Source of the DNA: DASSUW01 sp963789005 | GTDB lineage: Bacteria; Actinomycetota; Thermoleophilia; Solirubrobacterales; Solirubrobacteraceae | Direction: 5' to 3' | NCBI GenBank assembly: GCA_963789005.1 | Contig: CAWBIZ010000015.1 | Span: forward strand, 186,001 to 250,000 | Length of the DNA stretch: 64,000 nucleotides | Shown here: one piece after another, positions 8,918 to 16,432 of the stretch | How the letters are laid out: each line of letters begins with the position of its first letter | Position numbering within the stretch: position 1 is the first letter of the stretch | The notes under the pieces: model-generated | The model's input: only the letters and a program-made list of their open reading frames with translations | Databases searched by the model: none | Told to the model about the DNA's origin: nothing | Translations under genes and position numbers: made by a program

Positions 8918-10344
8918 GCGCGCTGGTCGGGCTCGACGTCGGGACCTCGGCGGTGAAGGCGATCGCCGTGGCGCCCGACGGCGAGCTGCTCGCCCGCCGC
9001 GAGGTCGCCTACCCGCTCTCGACGCCGCGCCCCGGCTGGGCCGAGCAGAACCCCGAGGACTGGTGGCGCGCGACCGAGGAGGCGCTCGCCGGGCTCGACG
9101 TCGGCGAGGTCGCGGGCATCGGGCTGAGCGGCCAGATGCACGGGCTGGTGGCGCTCGACGCCTCCGAGCAGGTGGTGCGACCGGCGATCCTGTGGAACGA
9201 CCAGCGGACCGCCGCGGAGTGCGCCGAGATCGAGGAGCGCGTCGGCTTCGAGCGGCTCGTGGAGCTCACCGGCAACCGCGCGCTGACGGGGTTCACGGCG
9301 CCGAAGCTGCTGTGGCTGCGACGGCACGAGCCGGAGTCGTTCGCGCGCATCGCCCACGTGCTGCTGCCCAAGGACTACGTGCGCCTGCGCCTGTGCGGAG
9401 AGCGCGCGATCGACGTGGCCGACGCCTCCGGCACGCTGCTGTTCGACGTCGCGCGGCGGCGCTGGAGCGACGAGGTGCTGGCCGCGCTCGAGCTCGACCC
9501 GGCGTGGCTGCCGACCGTGCTCGAGTCGCCCGACGTCTCGGGGACGACAGCGGACGGCGTGCCGGTGGCCGCGGGCGCAGGCGACCAGGCGGCGGGCGCC
9601 GTCGGCGTCGGCGTGGTGCGGCCGGGGCCGCTGTCGGTCGCGCTGGGGACCTCGGGCGTGGTCTTCACCGCGCTCGACGCCTACGCGCACGACCCGCAGG
9701 CGCGAGTGCATGCGTTCTGCCACGCGGTGCCGGGCGCGTGGCACGCGATGGGCGTGATGCTGTCGGCCGCCGGGTCGCTGCAGTGGCTACGCGACGTGGC
9801 GGCGCCGGGGGAGGAGTTTGACGAGCTCGTGGCCTCGGCGGAGGCGTGGGCGCCGGGCGTCGAGGGGCTGACGTTCCTGCCGTACCTCGCGGGCGAGCGC
9901 ACGCCGCACGCCGACCCCGATGCGCGCGGCTCGTTCACTGGCTTGTCGCTGCGCCATGACCGCGGGGCTTTGGTGCGCGCGGTGCTCGAAGGCGTGGCCT
10001 GCGGGCTGCGCGACTCGCTCGACCTCGTGGTCGCGCTCGGCGCCCAGCCGCAGGCGGGTCGGGCATCCGGCGGCGGCGCGCGCAGCGAGCTGTGGCTGCG
10101 GATCGTCGCGTCGATGCTCGAGCTGCCGCTCGAGCGCCTGGCGGTCGAGGAGGGCGCCGCGTACGGGGCCGCGCTGCTGGGCGGCGTCGCGGGCGGCGTG
10201 TTCGATTCCGTCGAGGACGCGGTCGCCGCCTGCGTGCGCCCGCACGGGGCGGTCGAGCCCGTCGCCGAGTGGATCGAGCCGTACCGCGAGCTGCGCGAGC
10301 GCTACCGGGCGTTGTACCCGGCGCTGCGCAGCGCCTCCGTCTGA
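8914..10344 (+). CDS. xylB: Xylulokinase / FGGY-family carbohydrate kinase
   Basis: A 476-residue FGGY kinase. The N-terminal phosphate-binding loop GLDVGTSAVKAIAV, the GIGLSGQMHGLVALD block (about residue 70), NDQRTAAECAEI (about 95), a catalytic-Asp region GAGDQAAGAVGVG (about 225), TSGVVF and the C-terminal GGGARSELWLRIVASMLELP are the signature series of XylB. It would phosphorylate D-xylulose or a related ketose or polyol with ATP. It is the last gene of the transporter operon, immediately after the ROK regulator, which supports pentose- or polyol-type input through the Liv-like transporter. FGGY enzymes are hard to assign to substrate by sequence, so xylulokinase is the best family call rather than proven specificity. 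Confidence 0.87.
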   Translation: MSALVGLDVGTSAVKAIAVAPDGELLARREVAYPLSTPRPGWAEQNPEDWWRATEEALAGLDVGEVAGIGLSGQMHGLVALDASEQVVRPAILWNDQRTAAECAEIEERVGFERLVELTGNRALTGFTAPKLLWLRRHEPESFARIAHVLLPKDYVRLRLCGERAIDVADASGTLLFDVARRRWSDEVLAALELDPAWLPTVLESPDVSGTTADGVPVAAGAGDQAAGAVGVGVVRPGPLSVALGTSGVVFTALDAYAHDPQARVHAFCHAVPGAWHAMGVMLSAAGSLQWLRDVAAPGEEFDELVASAEAWAPGVEGLTFLPYLAGERTPHADPDARGSFTGLSLRHDRGALVRAVLEGVACGLRDSLDLVVALGAQPQAGRASGGGARSELWLRIVASMLELPLERLAVEEGAAYGAALLGGVAGGVFDSVEDAVAACVRPHGAVEPVAEWIEPYRELRERYRALYPALRSASV

Positions 10345-10345
10345 C

Positions 10346-10351
10346 TACACT
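10346..10351 (+). promoter_or_regulatory. Candidate -10 (TACACT) for a near-leaderless cysM transcript
   Basis: TACACT ends ten bases before the cysM ATG in the short gap after xylB. A start six or seven bases after it would fall almost on the ATG, giving a leaderless mRNA; there is no ribosome-binding site before the ATG, which fits. No convincing -35 is visible. Confidence 0.35.
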
Positions 10352-10360
10352 TTGTGAAGC

Positions 10361-11329
10361 ATGGCGCAGCAGTTGGGGAACCGGCCGTGCGGTGGGCGCT
10401 ACGGCGACATCGTGCAGGCGATCGGCAATACGCCGCTCGTCGAGCTCAAGCGGCTCTCGCCGAAGCCCGGCGTGCGGATCTGGGCGAAGCTCGAGTCGCA
10501 CAACCCGACCGGCTCGATCAAGGACCGCGTCGCGCGCTCGCTGATCGAGGCGGCCGAGGAGGAGGGCGCGATCCGCCCCGGCCAGACGATCCTCGAGCCG
10601 ACCTCGGGCAACACCGGCATCTCGCTCGCGATGATCTGCTCGCGCAAGGGCTACCCGCTGAAGGTCGTGATGCCCGACAACGTCACGCCGGAGCGCACCC
10701 AGCTGCTGAAGATGTACGGCGCCGAGATCGTCTACTCGGAGGGTTCGAAGGGCTCGAACGGCGCGGTCGAGCTGGCGCTGGAGATGGCGGCCGCCGACGC
10801 GTCGTACTACATGCCCTATCAGTACGGCAACGCGGCGAACCCGCGCGCGCACTACGAGGGCACGGCCAAGGAGATCCTCGACGAGCTGGACGAGATCAGC
10901 GCGTTCGTCGCCGGGCTCGGCACCGGCGGCACGCTGATGGGCGTCGGTCGCCGGCTGCGCGAGGAGCTCGGCGAAACCGTCAAGATCGTCGCCGCCGAGC
11001 CGATGCAGGGCGAGCCCGTGCAGGGCCTGCGCTCGCTCGACGACGGCTTCATCCCGCCGATCATCGACCTCTCGCTGCTCGACCGGAAGATCTTCGTCAC
11101 CAACCACGACGCGATCGTCTGGACGCGCCGGCTGCTCGACGAGGAGGGCATCTTCGCGGGCGTCTCGTCCGGTGCGATCGCCTCGATCGCGGTGCGGATC
11201 GCGGGCGAGATGGACGAGGGCAACGTGGTCTTCATCGTCTGCGACGACGGCTGGAAGTACCTCTCCTCCGGGGTCTACACGCTCCCCGTCGAGGAGATCG
11301 AGAACCTGGACTCCACGGTCTGGTGGTAA
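10361..11329 (+). CDS. cysM: Cysteine synthase, CysM (O-phosphoserine/thiocarboxylate) type
   Basis: A 322-residue PLP enzyme of the cysteine synthase family. The PLP lysine sits in NPTGSIKDRVARS (about residue 52) and the substrate loop is EPTSGNTGISLAM (about 80). The sequence resembles mycobacterial CysM more than CysK: EIVYSEGSKGSNGAVELA, GEPVQGLRSLDDGFIPP, EEGIFAGVSSGA, DDGWKYLSSGVY and a short Trp-containing C-terminus. Mycobacterial CysM uses O-phosphoserine and the thiocarboxylated sulfur carrier CysO; a Mec-type JAMM protease, which releases cysteine from CysO, is encoded 1.1 kb downstream, supporting that route. No CysO-like gene is seen in the window. The gene appears to start its own transcription unit after xylB. 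Confidence 0.88.
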   Translation: MAQQLGNRPCGGRYGDIVQAIGNTPLVELKRLSPKPGVRIWAKLESHNPTGSIKDRVARSLIEAAEEEGAIRPGQTILEPTSGNTGISLAMICSRKGYPLKVVMPDNVTPERTQLLKMYGAEIVYSEGSKGSNGAVELALEMAAADASYYMPYQYGNAANPRAHYEGTAKEILDELDEISAFVAGLGTGGTLMGVGRRLREELGETVKIVAAEPMQGEPVQGLRSLDDGFIPPIIDLSLLDRKIFVTNHDAIVWTRRLLDEEGIFAGVSSGAIASIAVRIAGEMDEGNVVFIVCDDGWKYLSSGVYTLPVEEIENLDSTVWW

Positions 11330-11748
11330 GCCGGCGCGCGCTGCTCGCGGGCGGCGCGGTCGCGCTGCTGGCGGGGTGCGGGGAAGAGGACCAGCCGGCC
11401 GCGCCGCGACCCGCCGAGGTGCTGTTGCGGTCGCTGGCGGCCGAGCGCGCGCTGTCGGCGGCGGCGGCGGCGGCGTCCCGCAGGGTGGCGGTGCGCTCGC
11501 GCGAGCGTGCCCGCCGGCTGGCCTCCGCGCTGTCCGAGCAGCGTGGGGCGCCGCACGATGTCCCGGCGCCCGCGGACGGAGGCGACGATGCGGCGGCCGC
11601 GCGGACCGCGCTCGTCGCCCACGTCGAGTCGCTGCCGGTGCTCAAGGGCGACCTGCGGGCGCTGGCGGTCGAGATGATCGTCGGCGCCGCCGCCGACCTC
11701 GCGGTGCTGACCCGCGAGGCCGAGGCGTTCCCGGGGACGCCGGCGTGA
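11323..11748 (+). CDS. Tat-signal lipoprotein, helical (ferritin-like, DUF4439-type)
   Basis: A 141-residue protein starting at a GTG inside the cysM stop region. The N-terminus has twin arginines (VSRRALLAGG) followed by a hydrophobic stretch and a Cys in LLAGCGEED, so a Tat-exported lipoprotein is predicted. The remainder is Ala/Glu/Arg-rich and strongly helical, with a second helical block ending PVLKGDLRALAVEMIVGAAADLAVLT, reminiscent of the DUF4439/ferritin-like four-helix class. It overlaps the next gene as GTGA, and that gene encodes a similar protein; tatA follows. No metal ligands can be assigned with confidence, so function is unknown. Confidence 0.6.
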   Translation: MVSRRALLAGGAVALLAGCGEEDQPAAPRPAEVLLRSLAAERALSAAAAAASRRVAVRSRERARRLASALSEQRGAPHDVPAPADGGDDAAAARTALVAHVESLPVLKGDLRALAVEMIVGAAADLAVLTREAEAFPGTPA

Positions 11749-12161
11749 CCCGTCGCCACCTGATGGCGCTCGGCGCCGCGCTCGTCGCGGCGCGCGCCAC
11801 CCCTGCCGCCGCGGCTCCGGCCGACGACGACGGCGACGTGCTGCTGCGGCTGGTCGCGCTCGAGGACACGGCGGCGGAGCTGGACGCCGCTGCGGCCGCG
11901 CACGAGCGCGCGCACGCCCAGGCCCTGCGGACACTGCTCGACGCGCTCGGCCGGCGGGCGCCGCGCGCGCCGGCCGCCGCGGGAGACGAGGCCGAGGCGG
12001 AGGTCGAGAACCGGCTGATCGAGGCCTACTCCGCCGCGCTGCTGGAGCTGCGCGACCCCAGCATCCTGCGCACGGCGGGGACGATCCTGGCCTCGCACAG
12101 CCAGCACCGCGTGCGCGCCCGCCTCGAGGCCGGTCTCGACCCGTTCACGAGCGACCCCTAG
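11745..12161 (+). CDS. Tat-signal helical protein, ferritin-like paralogue of upstream gene
   Basis: A 138-residue protein that starts at the GTG overlapping the previous stop. It begins VTRRHLMALGAALVAARATPAAAA, another twin-arginine-type signal but with an Ala-x-Ala cleavage site instead of a lipobox. The mature part is helical with acidic and histidine residues (AAAHERAHAQALRTLLDAL, then AEVENRLIEAYSAALLELRD, then ILASHSQHRVRARLEAG), which fits a DUF4439/ferritin-like helical bundle. The pair probably arose by duplication. Their placement directly before tatA suggests a small export module; the physiological role is not known. Confidence 0.6.
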   Translation: MTRRHLMALGAALVAARATPAAAAPADDDGDVLLRLVALEDTAAELDAAAAAHERAHAQALRTLLDALGRRAPRAPAAAGDEAEAEVENRLIEAYSAALLELRDPSILRTAGTILASHSQHRVRARLEAGLDPFTSDP

Positions 12162-12204
12162 ACTGAGTAGCGGTCACACGGACACGTTCGAGAGGAAGCA
12201 GACC

Positions 12205-12408
12205 ATGCCAGTCAGCATCGGCCCCATGGAGCTCGCGATCGTGCTCGTCATCGCCCTGCTCGTGCTCGGCCCCAAGCGCCTGCCCGAGGTCGGCCGCTCG
12301 GTCGGTCGCGGCATGCGCGAGTTCAAGGATTCGATCAGCGGCGTCTCGCGCGACGACGACGAGGACGACGTGAAGCCGCTGCGCCAGCCGGCCAAGACCG
12401 TCGAGTAG
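12205..12408 (+). CDS. tatA: Sec-independent (Tat) protein translocase subunit TatA
   Basis: A 67-residue protein with the TatA plan: short N-terminus (MPVSIGPMELAIV), one membrane helix (VLVIALLVLGP), the hinge KRLPEVGRSVGRGMREFKD amphipathic helix with the family Phe, and an acidic tail. TatA oligomerises to form the pore for folded substrates carrying twin-arginine signals. GAGGAAG lies upstream of the ATG. The two preceding genes encode likely Tat substrates, and the JAMM protease gene starts directly after the tatA stop codon. Confidence 0.92.
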   Translation: MPVSIGPMELAIVLVIALLVLGPKRLPEVGRSVGRGMREFKDSISGVSRDDDEDDVKPLRQPAKTVE

Positions 12409-12825
12409 TTGCGCATCTCACAGCAGCTGCTCGACGAGGTCGTCGCGCACGCGCGCGCGGACGCGCCGAACGAGTGCTGCGGGATGATCTCCAGCCGCGA
12501 CGGCGAGGCGGTCGCGGTGTACCGCACCCGCAACATCCACGCGAGCCGGACGCGCTACGAGCTCGACCCCAAGGAGCAGCTGCGGGTGCTGAACGAGATC
12601 GAGGACGCCGGTCTCGCGCTCGGGGCGATCTACCACTCTCACCCGCGGACCGAGCCGGAGCCGTCGCCCACCGACGTCAACCTGGCGCGCTGGTGGCCCG
12701 AGCCGCTGTACGTGATCGTGGGGCTCGGGGGCGACGAGCCCGACGTGCGCGCCTGGCAGATCGTCGACGGCGTGGTCAGCGAGGCCGCGCTCGAGGTGTG
12801 GGACGGGTCGCCAGTCGACACCTGA
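12409..12825 (+). CDS. mec: JAMM/MPN+ metalloprotease, Mec family
   Basis: A 138-residue zinc protease beginning with TTG immediately after the tatA stop. It shows the complete JAMM motif: upstream Glu region (NECCGMIS, about residue 24), then HSHPRTEPEPSPTD (about 79-92), i.e. H-x-H-x7-S-x2-D, with all metal ligands present. Bacterial proteins of this size include Mec, which cleaves cysteine from the CysO-cysteine adduct made by CysM. The nearby CysM supports that function, although CysO itself is not in the window. An alternative is a general deubiquitinase-like or DNA-repair RadC-like protease, but the length and motif spacing fit Mec best. Confidence 0.8.
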   Translation: MRISQQLLDEVVAHARADAPNECCGMISSRDGEAVAVYRTRNIHASRTRYELDPKEQLRVLNEIEDAGLALGAIYHSHPRTEPEPSPTDVNLARWWPEPLYVIVGLGGDEPDVRAWQIVDGVVSEAALEVWDGSPVDT

Positions 12826-12835
12826 GGACGCGCCG

Positions 12836-13312
12836 CTGGCGTGTCCCGCGTGCGGCCTGGGCCACGACGGCGCCGAGCGGTTCTGCCGTGACTGCGGCGT
12901 GCCGCTGGTGCACGTCGCGGGCGACGGCGGCCGCCCGCTGAGCCCGGCGCGCGAGCGCGCGCGCAAGCTGCGGCCCCAGTACGCCGAGGGCCCGCTGGTT
13001 CGCGTCGCCACCGCGCGCCACCAGGCGGAGGCGGAGATGCTCGAGGGCCTGCTGCTCGAGGAGGGCGTGCCGTCGCTGACGCGCCGCTCGGGCGGGTTCG
13101 ACGTGCCCGACTTCCTCGCCAGCGGCCCGCGGGACATCCTCGTGCCCGCCTCGGGAGCCGACCGCGCCCGCGAGGTCCTGGCCGCCCCCGAGCCGCCGCC
13201 GCCGCGCGCCCCAGGCGAGGGCACGCCCGCCTGGGTCAAGGCGATGGCGCTCGTGCTCGCGGTCGGGATCGTGGCGCTGATCGCCGTGAGCACGTTCGCC
13301 GCGGTGCTCTAG
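12836..13312 (+). CDS. Zinc-ribbon plus DUF2007 membrane protein (probable CTG start)
   Basis: The protein (about 158 residues) opens with a zinc ribbon, two CxxC pairs in CPACGL and FCRDCG, followed by a DUF2007 domain (LVRVATARHQAEAEMLEGLL through DILVPASGADRAREVL), a proline-rich linker and one C-terminal membrane helix. No ATG, GTG or TTG is in frame ahead of the ribbon; the first is a GTG at 12899, which would delete it. A CTG at 12836 preceded by GAGGA at suitable spacing would give a start just before CPAC, so I propose it. A small indel could also explain the missing start. DUF2007 proteins are thought to be signal-transducing, function unproven. Confidence 0.6.
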   Translation: MACPACGLGHDGAERFCRDCGVPLVHVAGDGGRPLSPARERARKLRPQYAEGPLVRVATARHQAEAEMLEGLLLEEGVPSLTRRSGGFDVPDFLASGPRDILVPASGADRAREVLAAPEPPPPRAPGEGTPAWVKAMALVLAVGIVALIAVSTFAAVL

Positions 13313-13316
13313 GAGC

Positions 13317-13365
13317 CTGTCCAAGAACCCCGGCACGCCCAGGGCGGCCGGATCTTCTTGGACAG
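13317..13365. terminator. Convergent-gene terminator hairpin
   Basis: CTGTCCAAGAA (13317-13327) and its exact reverse complement (13355-13365) flank a 27-base GC-rich loop, between the stop of the DUF2007 gene and the stop of the minus-strand gene. Position between convergent genes indicates a bidirectional terminator; no T-run follows. It could also belong to a dispersed palindromic repeat family. Confidence 0.55.
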
Positions 13366-13369
13366 ACCC

Positions 13370-14110
13370 CTAGGCGGGGGCGGCGAGGCGCGCGAGGTGG
13401 GAGCGCCAGGCCGCCTCGGTGTGCCGCTCGCGCCGGCGGCCGAACGCCTGCGCGAGCGCGTCGTCGGGCGCCGCGTGGGCCATCGCGACCGCGGCACGGT
13501 CGCCTTCCTCGCGGGCGACGAGGTCGAACACGGTCCCGCCGAGCAGCAGCGCGTCGGCGCGCGCGGGCGGGAACGCCGGAGCGGAGCCTTCGTGAAGCCG
13601 CCGCGCGATTGCCGGGCGCACGTGCTTCGTCTGGCCGGAGAGCCACTGCGCGGCACCCTCCACGAACCATGCGGAGCGCACCCAGCGGCTCAGCCGGCGC
13701 GGGCCGAGCGGCGGCGGGAAGCCCGGATGGCGTACGGCGAGCGCCCGCCGGGCCAGCAGCCCGGAGGGCGAGAGCATGAGCAGCTCGAGCGAGCCCTCGA
13801 CGTTCGAGGCGCGCTGCGCCAGCAGCCGCGGCGACAGCACGTGCAGCTCGCGCTCGGCCGCCCAGCCGACCACGTAGCGCCGCGCTGCGGGCGCGGTCAG
13901 CCGGCGCTGGACGGCCAGCCACGGCTGGGCGGCGTCCAGCTGCGCCGGCGACCCGTGCAGCACCACCGCGAGCTCCCCGAGCTCGACCTCGAGTTGGCGC
14001 TCGAGCCGCCCGCGCGCGTACTCGAGCTGCGCCAGCACGCGCCCGGCGTCGGGAGCGTCGCGCTCGTCGTGGCGCGCCACGAAGGTCTCACTCGGGGTCT
14101 CGAGCCACAT
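13370..14110 (-). CDS. Hypothetical protein, degenerate gluzincin-like
   Basis: A 246-residue protein I cannot place in a named family. It has no signal peptide. The middle contains RSAWFVEGAAQWLSGQ, which resembles the second (Glu-containing) motif of MA-clan metallopeptidases such as the peptidase MA-like group, but the preceding HExxH zinc motif is not visible, so it would be catalytically inactive if related. The C-terminal half holds a second acidic helix (DALAQAFGRRRERHTEAAW). It lies 36 bases downstream of the DUF1802 gene and is probably co-transcribed with it. Confidence 0.55.
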   Translation of the reverse strand: MWLETPSETFVARHDERDAPDAGRVLAQLEYARGRLERQLEVELGELAVVLHGSPAQLDAAQPWLAVQRRLTAPAARRYVVGWAAERELHVLSPRLLAQRASNVEGSLELLMLSPSGLLARRALAVRHPGFPPPLGPRRLSRWVRSAWFVEGAAQWLSGQTKHVRPAIARRLHEGSAPAFPPARADALLLGGTVFDLVAREEGDRAAVAMAHAAPDDALAQAFGRRRERHTEAAWRSHLARLAAPA

Positions 14111-14146
14111 GTCGCCGTAGTGCCCCGGGTCAGCAGGGCACCACGG

Positions 14147-14779
14147 TCAAGCGTAGGCGAGGGCGCCGTCGCCCTGGGCGAGGCCCGCGATCTCCTCCGA
14201 GGCGCGCTCGAACTCCTCGTCGGACAGCACCGGGGTGCCCTCGAACGGCAGCTCGCGCGTGATGTGCAGCCACGACCGGCAGCCGCCGTAGTCGTCGCGT
14301 ACGCGCACCGTGACGGGGCGCGGGATCCGGTACGTCCGCAGCAGCAGCACGTGCAGCGGGTGGCGCCGCTTCCACGCCAGGCGCTTCTCGGCGTAGTCCG
14401 GCGTCCACACGTAGAACGGCGACAGCGCGTCGACCACGCGGCGGTCGGTGACCGTCCACGCGGCGGCCACCTCGGCCCACGCGCGGATGCGTACGCGGTC
14501 GGGCTGGGCGATCCCGCCGTCACGCGTCAGAGCGTGGGTGGGCGGCTCGCCCTCGGCCCACACGCCCTCCTCGAGCGCCCGCCGGAGCTCCGGCTGGTGC
14601 GACTCGCGGACGAGGTCGCCGCGCTGGTGGTCGAAGGTCGGATAGAGGAAGAAGCGGTCGTGCTCGAGCGCGAAGTGCTTGTCAGGCTCGCGGATACCGC
14701 CCTTGCGGAGCGTCACGAGCTGCTCGCCCTCGGCGAGTGCGCGCACGGTGACGGCCCATTCCTTGAAAGCGATCGGCAT
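14147..14779 (-). CDS. DUF1802 family protein
   Basis: About 210 residues. The N-terminus PIAFKEWAVTVRALAEGEQL, the LRKGGI segment, FFLYPTFDHQR and the C-terminal helix-rich part correspond to DUF1802. I prefer the ATG at 14779 because the family similarity begins right there; the frame is open to 14830 with a possible earlier start. A good -35/-10 pair sits upstream (14906-14877). The molecular role of DUF1802 is not established; it is often found near restriction or stress genes, but nothing of that kind is seen here. Confidence 0.7.
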   Translation of the reverse strand: MPIAFKEWAVTVRALAEGEQLVTLRKGGIREPDKHFALEHDRFFLYPTFDHQRGDLVRESHQPELRRALEEGVWAEGEPPTHALTRDGGIAQPDRVRIRAWAEVAAAWTVTDRRVVDALSPFYVWTPDYAEKRLAWKRRHPLHVLLLRTYRIPRPVTVRVRDDYGGCRSWLHITRELPFEGTPVLSDEEFERASEEIAGLAQGDGALAYA

Positions 14780-14876
14780 AGGGATGGTGGAAGAAGGAGG
14801 GGGTGTATGGAGGATGCGAACCCCGCGCACCCTGCCCTGGATCTGCGGCCGCCGAACCTCCGGCCGCGCGCGTCAC

Positions 14877-14906
14877 ATACTATGCACAAAGTCGCGGAAT
14901 CGCCAA
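14877..14906 (-). promoter_or_regulatory. Promoter for the DUF1802 gene
   Basis: Reading the minus strand, TTGGCG (14906-14901) is followed after 18 bases by TAGTAT (14882-14877). The stretch is clearly more AT-rich than its surroundings. The expected start is near 14870, giving a leader of 40-90 bases before the coding start. Confidence 0.5.
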
Positions 14907-14939
14907 ATCTTCCTGCAGATTCGCGGTGTTTCGTACCAC

Positions 14940-15827
14940 TCAGCCGCGGACATCGCTGAGCGCCTCGACGACTTCGAGCACGGCCGCGAAGTCCTGGTCG
15001 CCGAGGCCGCGCCCGACGGCGGCGGCGTAGAGCTCGCCCGCGAGCGCCGCGGCCGGGAACGCGGCGCCTGCCGCCTGCGTCTCCTCGAGGCAGAGCCGGA
15101 CGTCCTTGAGCATGTGCTCGAGCTTGAACAGCGGCGTGAAGTCGTGCTCGAGCATCGGCCGGCCCTTGAGCTGCAGCATCGTCGAGTTCGCCGAGCCGCC
15201 GGCCATGACGGTCAGCAGCGCCTCGAGGTCCACTCCCGTGCGGCGGCCGGCCACCAGCGCCTGCGCGAGCGTGGCGCAGTTCGCGGCGCTGACGGCGTTC
15301 GAGAGCACCTTGACCTGCTGGCCGGTGCCCAGCTCGCCGACGTGCACGATCGTCTCGCCCATCGCCTCGAGCGCGGGCCGGGCGCGGGCCATGTCCTCGT
15401 CGCTCGCCCCGGCCATGATCGTCAGCGTGCCCGCCTCGGCCTTGGGCGCCGAGCCGGTCACCGGCGCGTCGACGAACGCGTGGCCGCGGGCGATCACCTC
15501 CGCCCCGATCCGGCGGGCCTCGGCGGGCCCGATCGTCGACATGTCGACGAACAGCGTCCCCGGGCGGGCGCCGTCGACCGCGCCGTCCTCGCCGAGCAGC
15601 AGCGCGTCGACCTGCTCGCCGTCGACGACCATCGTGATCACGACGTCGCTGTGCTCGGCGACCTCGCGCGGGCTTGCCGCCGCGCGGCCGCCGTGCTCGG
15701 CCGCCCACGCGTCCGCGGTCTCCCGGGTGCGGTTGTAGACCGTCAGGTCGAAGCCGGCGCGCCGGAGGCTGGCCGCCTGCCGCGCGCCCATGATGCCCAG
15801 CCCGATGAACCCGATCGCCTCCGCCAT
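14940..15827 (-). CDS. NAD(P)-dependent 3-hydroxyacid reductase (2-hydroxy-3-oxopropionate reductase / GarR-like)
   Basis: A 295-residue beta-hydroxyacid dehydrogenase. The Rossmann start IGFIGLGIMGARQAASL, the substrate segment FVDAPVTGSAPKAEAGTLTI (about residue 118), the catalytic Lys in TGQQVKVLSNAV (about 169) and the DVRLCLEE C-terminal helix bundle are all present. The family interconverts hydroxy and semialdehyde or oxo forms of short acids such as tartronate semialdehyde, 3-hydroxyisobutyrate or succinic semialdehyde; the exact substrate is unclear. It is transcribed toward the DUF1802 gene but separated from it by a promoter, and it may belong with the glyoxylate/sugar-acid metabolism implied by the first locus (weak inference). 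Confidence 0.85.
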   Translation of the reverse strand: MAEAIGFIGLGIMGARQAASLRRAGFDLTVYNRTRETADAWAAEHGGRAAASPREVAEHSDVVITMVVDGEQVDALLLGEDGAVDGARPGTLFVDMSTIGPAEARRIGAEVIARGHAFVDAPVTGSAPKAEAGTLTIMAGASDEDMARARPALEAMGETIVHVGELGTGQQVKVLSNAVSAANCATLAQALVAGRRTGVDLEALLTVMAGGSANSTMLQLKGRPMLEHDFTPLFKLEHMLKDVRLCLEETQAAGAAFPAAALAGELYAAAVGRGLGDQDFAAVLEVVEALSDVRG

Positions 15828-15843
15828 CGGCGGGAGGCTACCG

Positions 15844-16272
15844 TCACGCCGCGAGCGGGACTTCCTCCGGCTCGGCGAGGTGCTGGTGCGAGGGGCAGTA
15901 GCCGTTGTGGGGGAGCGGGCTGCGCTGGCAGGGCGTCCCGCGGCGCGTCGTCGCGCGGCACTCGATGCGGTTGCCCTCGATGTCGTAGCCGCTCAGCGGC
16001 ATCGACGCGAAGTACTCCTTCGCAAAGGTCATGTAGCGGTCGACCACGAGGTAGGCGCGCTCCTGGGCCGACATCGGGAAGTAGATCCGGATGTCGGTGA
16101 ACAGCGTCTTCGTCGGTTTGGCGAAGTAGTGCCAGTCGGTGGCGAGCCGGTGGACGGTCGCCTCGCACGCCCGCAGCACACGCTCGTGGTTGGACGGGCC
16201 GCGGTGGCCCGGCTTGTCCTCGAGGATGTCGGGCGCGAGCTCTCGATAGATGGAACGGCTGAAGCGGTACAT
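15844..16272 (-). CDS. Conserved hypothetical with C-terminal DUF5763-like zinc-binding tail
   Basis: A 142-residue protein starting at the ATG at 16272, which has GGGGAG eight bases upstream; the longer frame to 16335 lacks such a site. The first 100 residues are helical with many aromatic residues (TDWHYFAKPTKTLFTDIRIY). The C-terminus carries a compact Cys/His cluster, ECRATTRRGTPCQ followed by GYCPSHQHL, resembling DUF5763-type zinc knuckles. No enzyme motif is seen. It lies alone between the reductase and nadB. Function unknown; nucleic acid or protein binding through the knuckle is possible. Confidence 0.6.
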   Translation of the reverse strand: MYRFSRSIYRELAPDILEDKPGHRGPSNHERVLRACEATVHRLATDWHYFAKPTKTLFTDIRIYFPMSAQERAYLVVDRYMTFAKEYFASMPLSGYDIEGNRIECRATTRRGTPCQRSPLPHNGYCPSHQHLAEPEEVPLAA

Positions 16273-16391
16273 GCGTTCTCCCCTTCGGACCTCTCGCGCA
16301 GTAGTGCAGAGCTCACCGGGAGCCCGATGCATCACTGATAACCGATTCCGTTCATTTTGGAACCCCTCAAAGTGTTGTCTTCCTGTTAAGG

Positions 16392-16407
16392 GCGAACCCC
16401 TGTTCGC
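16392..16407 (-). terminator. Small hairpin downstream of nadB
   Basis: GCGAAC (16392-16397) and GTTCGC (16402-16407) form a six-pair stem with a four-base loop 26 bases past the nadB stop on the minus strand. It is short and lacks a long T-run, so terminator function is only plausible. Confidence 0.3.
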
Positions 16408-16432
16408 TTCGACGGTTGCGTGGCAAAACCTC

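Noticed and set aside
13370..14110. Active zinc metallopeptidase
   Set aside because: Only the second Glu-type motif is seen; there is no HExxH, so catalysis cannot be claimed.
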